Positions 55,819-62,567 of a DNA stretch of 64,000 nucleotides are shown here, piece after piece. The translations under genes were made by a program, and so were the position numbers. Position 1 is the first letter of the stretch. Every line of letters begins with the position of its first letter. A model generated the notes under the pieces. The model saw only the letters and a list, made by a program, of their open reading frames with translations. It made no database searches and was not told the origin of the DNA. The DNA lies in NCBI GenBank assembly GCA_001423545.1, contig LMOK01000002.1, positions 434,001 through 498,000 of the forward strand, given 5' to 3'. The stretch comes from Orlajensenia sp001423545 (lineage in GTDB: Bacteria > Actinomycetota > Actinomycetes > Actinomycetales > Microbacteriaceae).

Positions 55819-56217
55819 ATGGCAGCACCCAAGTCGGCCGTTCGCAAGCCGCGCAAGAAGGAAAAGAAGAACATCGCCGTGGGCCAGGCCCACATCAAGT
55901 CGACGTTCAACAACACGATCGTCTCGATCACCGACACCACCGGTGCGGTCATCAGCTGGGCCTCGTCCGGTGGAGTCGGCTTCAAGGGTTCGCGCAAGTC
56001 GACCCCGTTCGCCGCTCAGCTCGCCGCCGAGTCGGCTGCGCGTCAGGCGCAGGAGCACGGCATGAAGAAGGTCGACGTGTTCGTCAAGGGACCCGGTTCG
56101 GGTCGCGAGACGGCCATCCGTTCGCTCCAGGCCGCTGGCCTCGAGGTCGGATCGATCAACGATGTCACCCCGCAGGCGCACAACGGATGCCGCCCGCCGA
56201 AGCGTCGCCGCGTCTAA
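55819..56217 (+). CDS. rpsK: 30S ribosomal protein S11
   Basis: This 132-residue protein of the platform near the exit-site mRNA has HIKSTFNNTIVSITD, GPGSGRETAIRSLQ and the end HNGCRPPKRRRV, all as in the family. rpsD, which follows here in some actinobacteria, is absent; rpoA is next. Confidence 0.98.
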   Translation: MAAPKSAVRKPRKKEKKNIAVGQAHIKSTFNNTIVSITDTTGAVISWASSGGVGFKGSRKSTPFAAQLAAESAARQAQEHGMKKVDVFVKGPGSGRETAIRSLQAAGLEVGSINDVTPQAHNGCRPPKRRRV

Positions 56218-56230
56218 TCAACTGACTGGT

Positions 56231-56260
56231 CGGCCGGGTATCGCTCACGCGACCCGGCCG
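56231..56260 (+). terminator. Hairpin between rpsK and rpoA
   Basis: CGGCCGGGT (56231-56239) and ACCCGGCCG (56252-56260) pair perfectly around a 12-base loop, followed by no T run. It may weaken read-through into rpoA. Confidence 0.5.
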
Positions 56261-56362
56261 GCCGTTCAGCCGTTCCTTCCATAACTCAACACCCGCCGGG
56301 CCCGCCCACCCGGTCGCCATCGCAGGTGTCATATAGCGGACACCTCGCCGAAAGGAATAACA

Positions 56363-57352
56363 GTGCTCATTGCACAGCGCCCCACGCTCACCGAGGAGAA
56401 CATCTCCGAGTTCCGCTCGCGGTTCGTCATCGAGCCCCTCGAGCCCGGCTTCGGCTACACGCTCGGCAACTCGCTCCGCCGCACCCTCCTCTCGTCGATC
56501 CCCGGCGCTGCTGTGACCAGCATCCGCATCGACGGCGTCCTCCACGAGTTCAGCACCGTTCCCGGTGTCAAGGAGGATGTGACCGAGATCATCCTGAACA
56601 TCAAGGGTCTGGTCGTCTCCAGCGAGCACGACGAGCCGATCACCGCCTACCTGCGCAAGCAGGGCGCGGGCCAGGTCACCGCAGCTGACATCTCGGCTCC
56701 CGCCGGTGTCGAGGTGCACAACCCCGACCTCGTGATCGCCACGATCAACGAGTCGGCCAAGTTCGAGCTCGAGCTCACGATCGAGCGCGGCCGCGGCTAC
56801 GTCTCGGCCACGCAGAACCGCAACGAGTACAGCGAAGCCGGTCAGATCCCGATCGACTCGATCTACTCGCCCGTTCTCAAGGTGACCTACCGCGTCGAGG
56901 CGACTCGTGCCGGTGAGCGCACCGACTTCGACCGCCTCGTGGTCGACGTCGAGTCGAAGCCGGCCATCACGCCGCGCGACGCTATCGCATCCGCCGGTCG
57001 TACGCTCACCGAGCTGTTCGGTCTGGCTCGCGAGCTCAACACCGCGGCCGAGGGCATCGAGATCGGCCCCGCGCCGGTCGACGCCGTGCTCTCGAGCGAG
57101 CTCTCGATCCCGATCGAGGACCTCGACCTGTCGGTGCGTTCGTACAACTGCCTGAAGCGTGAGGGCATCAACAACGTCAGCGAGCTCGTCGCCCTCTCGG
57201 AGACGCAGCTCATGAACATCCGCAACTTCGGTCAGAAGTCGGTGGATGAGGTCAAGGACAAGCTCGTGGAGCTCGGCCTGTCGCTCAAGGACTCGGTTCC
57301 CGGATTCGACGGCGCCCACTTCTACAGCGGCTACGACGACGAGAACATCTAA
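56363..57352 (+). CDS. rpoA: RNA polymerase alpha subunit
   Basis: This 329-residue subunit has the N-terminal dimer domain (EPLEPGFGYTLGNSLRRTLL) and, after a linker at about residues 225-245, the C-terminal DNA-contact domain (LDLSVRSYNCLKREGINNVS) with the usual helix-hairpin-helix. GTG at 56363 follows AAAGGA. rplQ follows after 45 bases. Confidence 0.98.
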   Translation: MLIAQRPTLTEENISEFRSRFVIEPLEPGFGYTLGNSLRRTLLSSIPGAAVTSIRIDGVLHEFSTVPGVKEDVTEIILNIKGLVVSSEHDEPITAYLRKQGAGQVTAADISAPAGVEVHNPDLVIATINESAKFELELTIERGRGYVSATQNRNEYSEAGQIPIDSIYSPVLKVTYRVEATRAGERTDFDRLVVDVESKPAITPRDAIASAGRTLTELFGLARELNTAAEGIEIGPAPVDAVLSSELSIPIEDLDLSVRSYNCLKREGINNVSELVALSETQLMNIRNFGQKSVDEVKDKLVELGLSLKDSVPGFDGAHFYSGYDDENI

Positions 57353-57397
57353 AGCTCGTAGCTGAGCTTTTCGACCTTTCACATACTGGAGAAATAA

Positions 57398-57904
57398 ATG
57401 CCTAAGCCCACCAAGGGCCCCCGCCTCGGAGGCGGACCCGCACACGAGCGTCTGATGCTGGCCAACCTGGCTTCGCAGCTGTTCGAGCACAAGTCGATCA
57501 AGACGACCGAGACCAAGGCCAAGCGCCTGCGTCCGTACGCCGAGCGTCTCATCACGTTCGCGAAGCGTGGAGACCTCCACGCCCGTCGTCGCGTTCTGGC
57601 TGTCATCGGTGACAAGTCGATCGTGCACGAGCTCTTCACCGAGATCGCTCCGCTCGTCGCCGAGCGCGACGGTGGCTACACCCGCATCACGAAGATCGGC
57701 TACCGCAAGGGCGACAACGCCCCCATGGCGCAGATCGAGCTCGTCCTCGAGCCCGTCGTGAAGAAGGCCAAGCCGGCCAAGGCCGCCGCGAAGACCGCTC
57801 CGGTCGTCGAGGCAGAGCCCGAGGCTGACGTCGCCGACGAGACCGTCACCCCGGCCGAGGCCGAGGTCGACGAGGCCGTCGCCACCGACGCCGAGGCCAA
57901 GTAG
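57398..57904 (+). CDS. rplQ: 50S ribosomal protein L17 with acidic C-terminal tail
   Basis: This 168-residue protein has an L17 core at residues 1-122 (PKPTKGPRLGGGPAHERLML, then RGDLHARRRVLAVIGDKS). A 45-residue Lys/Ala then Glu/Ala/Val-rich tail follows that standard L17 lacks. L17 lies beside the tunnel exit. A strong terminator follows the stop codon. Confidence 0.97.
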   Translation: MPKPTKGPRLGGGPAHERLMLANLASQLFEHKSIKTTETKAKRLRPYAERLITFAKRGDLHARRRVLAVIGDKSIVHELFTEIAPLVAERDGGYTRITKIGYRKGDNAPMAQIELVLEPVVKKAKPAKAAAKTAPVVEAEPEADVADETVTPAEAEVDEAVATDAEAK

Positions 57905-57919
57905 TCTCAGCGCCACCCT

Positions 57920-57961
57920 GACAGGGCCCCGGTGATCCGTTCGGATCGCCGGGGCCCTGTC
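57920..57961 (+). terminator. Intrinsic terminator after rplQ
   Basis: Twenty-base arms (57920-57939 and 57942-57961) pair along their whole length with one G-T wobble. The innermost GATCCG-TT-CGGATC gives a tight loop; in practice the last pairs would open. It ends the alpha operon. Confidence 0.85.
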
Positions 57962-58064
57962 TCGTCCCCGGAGGGCGCCCTCACCGATGCTGGTGTGCGG
58001 GGGCCCGTCGAGCGCCAGATCCCGTGGACGTCGCAACTCGTCGATCGGTCCTCGTCCCGCCTCG

Positions 58065-58070
58065 TAAACT
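58065..58070 (+). promoter_or_regulatory. Leaderless -10 element (TAAACT) for truA
   Basis: TAAACT ends seven bases before GTG at 58078, and no ribosome site is present. It decides the start among several in-frame choices. Confidence 0.55.
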
Positions 58071-58077
58071 GATCTGC

Positions 58078-59073
58078 GTGGATGGCATGGCTGACGAGGA
58101 GGACGAGACCTCCTCGACCCTTCATCCGCCTCTCGAGGGCACACGACGCATCCGTCTCGACATCGCGTACGACGGAACCGACTTCAACGGCTGGGGACGC
58201 CAGCCGAACCTGCGCACAGTGCAGGGCGACATCGAACTCGCCCTCTCCTCGATCCTGCGTCGCTACGGCCCGCCTCCCACACTGGTCGTCGCCGGGCGAA
58301 CGGATGCCGGAGTCCATGCGACGGGCCAGGTCGCCCATCTCGACCTCACCGATGCGCAGGCCGGCAGCCTGCTGCGGCCCGACCGTGGCCGCAACCGCGG
58401 CGGGGAACGCGACGCCGGCACCGCCCTCGCGCGTCGGCTGAACGGCATCCTGAGCCAGAAGGGCGACATCGTGATCTCGCGCGGGTCGCTGGCCCCCGTG
58501 GGCTTCGACGCTCGATTCGGTGCCCTGTGGCGCCGCTACAGCTACCGCCTGGCCGATCAGACCGCCGTGCGCAACCCGCTGCACCGGGTCAACACCACGT
58601 GGCACCACTCCAGGCTCGACGGTGATGCCATGGCGGCCGCGGCCGCCAGTCTGTGCGGGCTCCACGACTTCGCCGCCTACTGCAGGCCGCGCGACGGGGC
58701 CACGACGATCCGTACGTTGCAGGCCTTCTCATGGGAGCGGGACATCGACGGGGTGCTGACCGCGCGCCTGCAGGCCGACGCCTTCTGCCACAGCATGGTG
58801 CGCGCTCTCGTGGGGGCCTGCGTCTCGGTGGGCGCCGGCAAGCTGGCGCCGGGTGACCCGGTCGCCCTCCGCGAGGCGGCGGAGCGCACCAACGCCTTCA
58901 TGGTGATGCCGGCGCGGGGTCTCACGCTCACTCAGGTGGGCTATCCCGACGACCTGAGCCTGGCGGCGCGCGCCGCCGAGACGCGGCAGCGCAGGGGACC
59001 CGCGCACCGCGCGTTCGTTGCCACCGAGGCATTCGCTCCGCCTCGAATTGCCAACGGCCCGCAAGTCTCCTAA
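58078..59073 (+). CDS. truA: tRNA pseudouridine(38-40) synthase
   Basis: This 331-residue enzyme makes pseudouridine in the anticodon arm of tRNA. The catalytic aspartate is Asp76 in GRTDAGVHA. RLDIAYDGTDFNGWGRQPN at the start and the C-terminal FCHSMVRALVGACVSVG are typical. A Gly/Arg-rich insert lies near residues 100-120. The start is GTG at 58078, supported by the leaderless -10. The rplM promoter lies inside its 3' end. Confidence 0.95.
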   Translation: MDGMADEEDETSSTLHPPLEGTRRIRLDIAYDGTDFNGWGRQPNLRTVQGDIELALSSILRRYGPPPTLVVAGRTDAGVHATGQVAHLDLTDAQAGSLLRPDRGRNRGGERDAGTALARRLNGILSQKGDIVISRGSLAPVGFDARFGALWRRYSYRLADQTAVRNPLHRVNTTWHHSRLDGDAMAAAAASLCGLHDFAAYCRPRDGATTIRTLQAFSWERDIDGVLTARLQADAFCHSMVRALVGACVSVGAGKLAPGDPVALREAAERTNAFMVMPARGLTLTQVGYPDDLSLAARAAETRQRRGPAHRAFVATEAFAPPRIANGPQVS

Positions 59074-59076
59074 GAT
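59048..59076 (+). promoter_or_regulatory. Promoter of rplM-rpsI
   Basis: TTGCCA (59048-59053) and TAAGAT (59071-59076) are spaced by exactly 17 bases. Most of it lies within the end of truA. The leader before rplM would be about 125 bases, and no clear stem was recognised in it. Confidence 0.65.
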
Positions 59077-59206
59077 AGACCGTTGGTGCCCGTGCCTTGG
59101 CGGCCGGGTACACGAACGTGAGCCCTCCATCGACTGTGTTCTCCTCGAGAACCGCCCGGAGTGGGATTCACGAACACCTCCGTTCGAACAGAAAGCAGCC
59201 ACTACA

Positions 59207-59653
59207 GTGACGCGCACCTACACCCCGAAAGCCAGTGAGATCACCCACGACTGGTACGTCATCGACGCAGCCGATGTCGTTCTCGGTCGCCTGGCGACCC
59301 ACGCAGCAGTCCTGCTGCGCGGCAAGCACAAGCCGACCTTCGCCAACCACATGGACACCGGCGACTTCGTCATCATCATCAACGCCGACAAGGTCGCCCT
59401 GACCGGTGCCAAGGCCGAGCAGAAGAAGGCCTACCGCCACTCGGGTTACCCGGGCGGCCTCACGGCAGTCACCTACTCGGAGCTGCTCGAGAAGAACCCC
59501 ACGCGCGCCGTCGAGAAGGCGATCCGCGGAATGCTCCCGAAGAACTCGCTCGGACGCGCCCAGCTGAAGAAGCTCAAGGTCTACACCGGCCCGGAGCACC
59601 CTCACGCTGCACAGCAGCCGAAGCAGTTCGTCTTCAACCAGGTCGCCCAGTAG
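59207..59653 (+). CDS. rplM: 50S ribosomal protein L13
   Basis: This 148-residue protein is an early 50S assembly factor. WYVIDAADVVLGRLATHAA and RGMLPKNSLGRAQLKKLKVY are family motifs. The start is GTG at 59207; the open frame upstream overlaps truA and its promoter and is not L13-like. The ribosome site is weak (GAAAG). It is followed by rpsI after 48 bases. Confidence 0.98.
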   Translation: MTRTYTPKASEITHDWYVIDAADVVLGRLATHAAVLLRGKHKPTFANHMDTGDFVIIINADKVALTGAKAEQKKAYRHSGYPGGLTAVTYSELLEKNPTRAVEKAIRGMLPKNSLGRAQLKKLKVYTGPEHPHAAQQPKQFVFNQVAQ

Positions 59654-59701
59654 CGCCCGGCCCCCGACTTCTCGATTCACAGACAAAGGATTCCAATCAC
59701 C

Positions 59702-60187
59702 GTGGCGAAGATCGCAGACCAGATCGACGTGGCTCCCGAGAGCTACTCGACCGAAACCCCCGCTGAAGAAACCCCCCGTGCACCCCGCGCCGTCCTGAAC
59801 GTCTCGGGTTCGGCTGTCGGCCGTCGCAAGCAGGCCATCGCCCGCGCGCGCCTCGTGCCCGGCTCCGGCAGCCTGATCGTGAACGGCCGCGAGCTCGCGG
59901 ACTACTTCCCGAACAAGCTCCACCAGCAGCTCATCAACGACCCGTTCAAGGTGCTCGACCTCCTCGGCAGCTACGACGTCGTCGCGAAGGTCACGGGCGG
60001 TGGCCCCTCCGGCCAGGCCGGTGCCCTCCGCCTCGCGATCGCTCGTGCTCTCAACGAGATCGACCGCGAGAACAACCGTGCAGCACTCAAGAAGGCCGGC
60101 TTCCTCACCCGTGACGCTCGCGTCATCGAGCGCAAGAAGGCCGGTCTCAAGAAGGCCCGTAAGGCATCGCAGTTCTCGAAGCGCTAA
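59702..60187 (+). CDS. rpsI: 30S ribosomal protein S9
   Basis: This 161-residue protein has a core at residues 36-161 with SAVGRRKQAIARARLVPGSG and the arginine/lysine tail ending in KASQFSKR, which touches P-site tRNA. The first 35 residues are an acidic/Ala/Pro tail. The start is GTG at 59702. The stop codon lies in the loop of a 9-bp hairpin, and glmM starts 21 bases later. Confidence 0.97.
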   Translation: MAKIADQIDVAPESYSTETPAEETPRAPRAVLNVSGSAVGRRKQAIARARLVPGSGSLIVNGRELADYFPNKLHQQLINDPFKVLDLLGSYDVVAKVTGGGPSGQAGALRLAIARALNEIDRENNRAALKKAGFLTRDARVIERKKAGLKKARKASQFSKR

Positions 60188-60197
60188 AGCGCTTCGA
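60176..60197 (+). terminator. Hairpin with the rpsI stop codon in its loop
   Basis: TCGAAGCGC (60176-60184) and GCGCTTCGA (60189-60197) pair perfectly; the four-base loop TAAA holds the rpsI stop codon TAA. Ribosomes reaching the stop would open the stem, so it could couple translation to read-through into glmM. Confidence 0.5.
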
Positions 60198-60208
60198 CAC
60201 TGGCAGAC

Positions 60209-61570
60209 ATGCCTCGTCTCTTCGGAACCGACGGGGTCCGGGGCCTGGCCAACCGTGAACTCACGGCTGACCTGGCCCTGGGCCTCGCTCAGGCAAGCGC
60301 CGTCGTCCTGACTTCAGGACGGCGAGCGGAAGATCGCCGCGCGCAGGGCCGACGGCCCGTCGCGGTGCTGGCGCGCGACGGCCGCGTCTCCGGCGAATTC
60401 CTCGGAGCCGCCGTCGCAGCAGGCCTCGCGAGCTCGGGCGTCGACGTGCTCGACGCCGGAGTCGTGCCGACCCCGGCAACGGCGTTCCTCATCGCCGACA
60501 GTGGCGCCGACTTCGGCGTCATGATCTCGGCGTCGCACAATCCGGCCCCCGACAACGGCATCAAGCTGTTCGCCGTCGGCGGCACCAAGCTTCCCGATGA
60601 GGTCGAGGACCGCATCGAAGCGCACCTCGGCATCGAGAAGCTGCTCCCCACAGGGGGTGAGGTCGGCCGCATCCGTCGATTCGCGGACGGCGAAGACCGC
60701 TACATCCTTCACCTCATGGGCACACTCCCGCACCGCCTCGATGGCGTGCACGTGGTGCTCGACTGCGCCAACGGCGCTGCCGCCGGCATCTCGCCCGAGG
60801 TGTTCGCACTCGCCGGCGCGAAGATCACCGTCATCGGCGCCGACCCCGACGGCACGAACATCAACGAGGGTGTCGGTTCGACGCACCTCGACCACCTCGC
60901 GACGAAGGTCCTCGAGGCCGGAGCCGACATCGGGATCGCCCACGACGGCGACGCCGACCGCTGCCTCGCCGTGGACGCTGCCGGAAACGTCATCGACGGC
61001 GACCAGATCATGGCGATCCTGGCCGTAGCGATGAAGGAACGCGGCCACCTCACCAACGACACGCTCGTGGTCACGGTGATGAGCAACCTCGGTCTGCACA
61101 GGGCGATGGAGGCCAACGGCATCCGCGTCATCCAGACCGCCGTCGGCGACCGCTACGTTCTCGAAGAGCTCAACGCCGACTCCCTCGCCCTGGGTGGCGA
61201 GCAGTCCGGCCACGTGATCATGACCGAGTACGCCACCACGGGCGACGGCATCCTCACCGGCCTGCACCTGGTGGCCGAGATGGCCCGCACCGGGAAGTCG
61301 ATCGCCGAGCTCGCCAGCGTCATGACGGTCTTCCCGCAGATCCTCGTGAACGTGCGAGGCGTCGATCACCACGCGCTCGACTCCGATGAGGTCATCGCAG
61401 CCGCGGTGCGCGACGCGGAGGCCGAGCTCGGGGATTCGGGCCGCGTGCTCATGCGCCGCTCGGGCACGGAGCCGATGGTGCGCGTCATGGTGGAGGCGGC
61501 CGACCAGGCCACGGCCGATCGCCTCGCGCACGGCCTCGCCGACGTCGTGCGGGAGCGCCTGGCTCTCTAG
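60209..61570 (+). CDS. glmM: Phosphoglucosamine mutase
   Basis: This 453-residue enzyme converts glucosamine-6-phosphate to glucosamine-1-phosphate for UDP-GlcNAc and peptidoglycan. The active phosphoserine is Ser109 in ISASHNP, the metal loop is DGDADR, the sugar motif is GGEQSGH and the phosphate site is RRSGTEPMVRV. It follows rpsI as in most actinobacteria. Its stop codon overlaps the convergent coaA stop within a shared CTAG. Confidence 0.97.
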   Translation: MPRLFGTDGVRGLANRELTADLALGLAQASAVVLTSGRRAEDRRAQGRRPVAVLARDGRVSGEFLGAAVAAGLASSGVDVLDAGVVPTPATAFLIADSGADFGVMISASHNPAPDNGIKLFAVGGTKLPDEVEDRIEAHLGIEKLLPTGGEVGRIRRFADGEDRYILHLMGTLPHRLDGVHVVLDCANGAAAGISPEVFALAGAKITVIGADPDGTNINEGVGSTHLDHLATKVLEAGADIGIAHDGDADRCLAVDAAGNVIDGDQIMAILAVAMKERGHLTNDTLVVTVMSNLGLHRAMEANGIRVIQTAVGDRYVLEELNADSLALGGEQSGHVIMTEYATTGDGILTGLHLVAEMARTGKSIAELASVMTVFPQILVNVRGVDHHALDSDEVIAAAVRDAEAELGDSGRVLMRRSGTEPMVRVMVEAADQATADRLAHGLADVVRERLAL

Positions 61571-62523
61571 AGCTTTCGCAGCAGCACCGAGTTCACGGTG
61601 TGATTCTCGTCCTTGCGCAGAACGAGGGTCGCCCGCGACCGTGTCGGCCGGATGTTCTGGAGCAGGTTCGGCTCGTTGATCGACCGCCAGATCTCGCCCG
61701 AGCGTGCCAGAGCCTCGCTCTCGGTGAGCGACGCATAGCGGTGGAAGTACGACAGCGGGTTGCTGAACGCGCCGCGCTGCAGCTTCAGGAAGCGCTCGTC
61801 GTACCAGCGCGCGATGTCGCGGGTACGGGCGTCGACGTAGATGGTGAAGTCGAACAGGTCGCTCACGGCGAGGCGATGCCCCGGACCGGGTGGCTGCAGC
61901 ACGTTGAGCCCCTCGACGATGAGCACGTCGGGGCGGCGAACCGTGATCTGGGCGTCGGGAACGATGTCGTAGCTCAGGTGCGAGTAGAACGGAGCGCGCA
62001 CCTCGGCGGTCCCGGCCTTGACCTCGCTGACGAACCGCAGGAGCGCCCGCCGGTCGTACGACTCGGGGAAGCCCTTGCGCGCCATCAGGCCGCGGCGCTC
62101 GAGCTCGGCGTTGGGCAGGAGGAAGCCATCCGTCGTCACGAGTTCCACGCGGGGAGTGTCCTCCCAGCGGGCGAGGAGCTCACGCAGCAGTCGCGCGATC
62201 GTCGACTTGCCGACGGCCACCGACCCGGCCACTCCGATGACGAACGGGGTGCTCTCGGCTCGATCGCCGAGGAAATCGCTCGTGGCGCGGTGGAGGCTGC
62301 GTGCTCCGGCCACGTAGAGGTTGAGCAGGCGGCTCAGCGGCAGGTAGACGTCGGTGACCTCGGAGAGGTCGAGCGGCTCGCCGAGGCCGCGCAGCTGCAC
62401 GAGTTCGGTCTCGCTCAAGGGCAGCGGGGTCGACCGTGCGAGGGCGGCCCAGTCGGCGCGATCCAGCTCGACGAACGGGGAGCTGTGGCCGTGGACACCG
62501 TTGGTTCTCGCCGGATCGGACAT
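61567..62523 (-). CDS. coaA: Pantothenate kinase, type I
   Basis: This 318-residue enzyme performs the first step of coenzyme A synthesis. The P-loop GSVAVGKST lies at residues 100-108. The motifs VELVTTDGFLLPNAELERRG and DVLIVEGLNVLQ are typical of CoaA. The ATG at 62523 is preceded at seven bases by TAAGCT, a leaderless layout. It is convergent with glmM and divergent from glmS. Confidence 0.95.
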   Translation of the reverse strand: MSDPARTNGVHGHSSPFVELDRADWAALARSTPLPLSETELVQLRGLGEPLDLSEVTDVYLPLSRLLNLYVAGARSLHRATSDFLGDRAESTPFVIGVAGSVAVGKSTIARLLRELLARWEDTPRVELVTTDGFLLPNAELERRGLMARKGFPESYDRRALLRFVSEVKAGTAEVRAPFYSHLSYDIVPDAQITVRRPDVLIVEGLNVLQPPGPGHRLAVSDLFDFTIYVDARTRDIARWYDERFLKLQRGAFSNPLSYFHRYASLTESEALARSGEIWRSINEPNLLQNIRPTRSRATLVLRKDENHTVNSVLLRKL

Positions 62524-62530
62524 CGCTATG

Positions 62531-62536
62531 AGCTTA
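62531..62536 (-). promoter_or_regulatory. Leaderless -10 element (TAAGCT) for coaA
   Basis: TAAGCT on the minus strand lies seven bases before the coaA ATG. It shares the 44-base divergent gap with the glmS promoter. Confidence 0.5.
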
Positions 62537-62554
62537 GCGTCAGCCAGTTCAGGC

Positions 62555-62560
62555 TAAAAT
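62555..62560 (+). promoter_or_regulatory. Near-leaderless -10 element (TAAAAT) for glmS
   Basis: TAAAAT ends seven bases before the glmS ATG at 62568. No ribosome site is present between them. Confidence 0.55.
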
Positions 62561-62567
62561 CGGGCCC

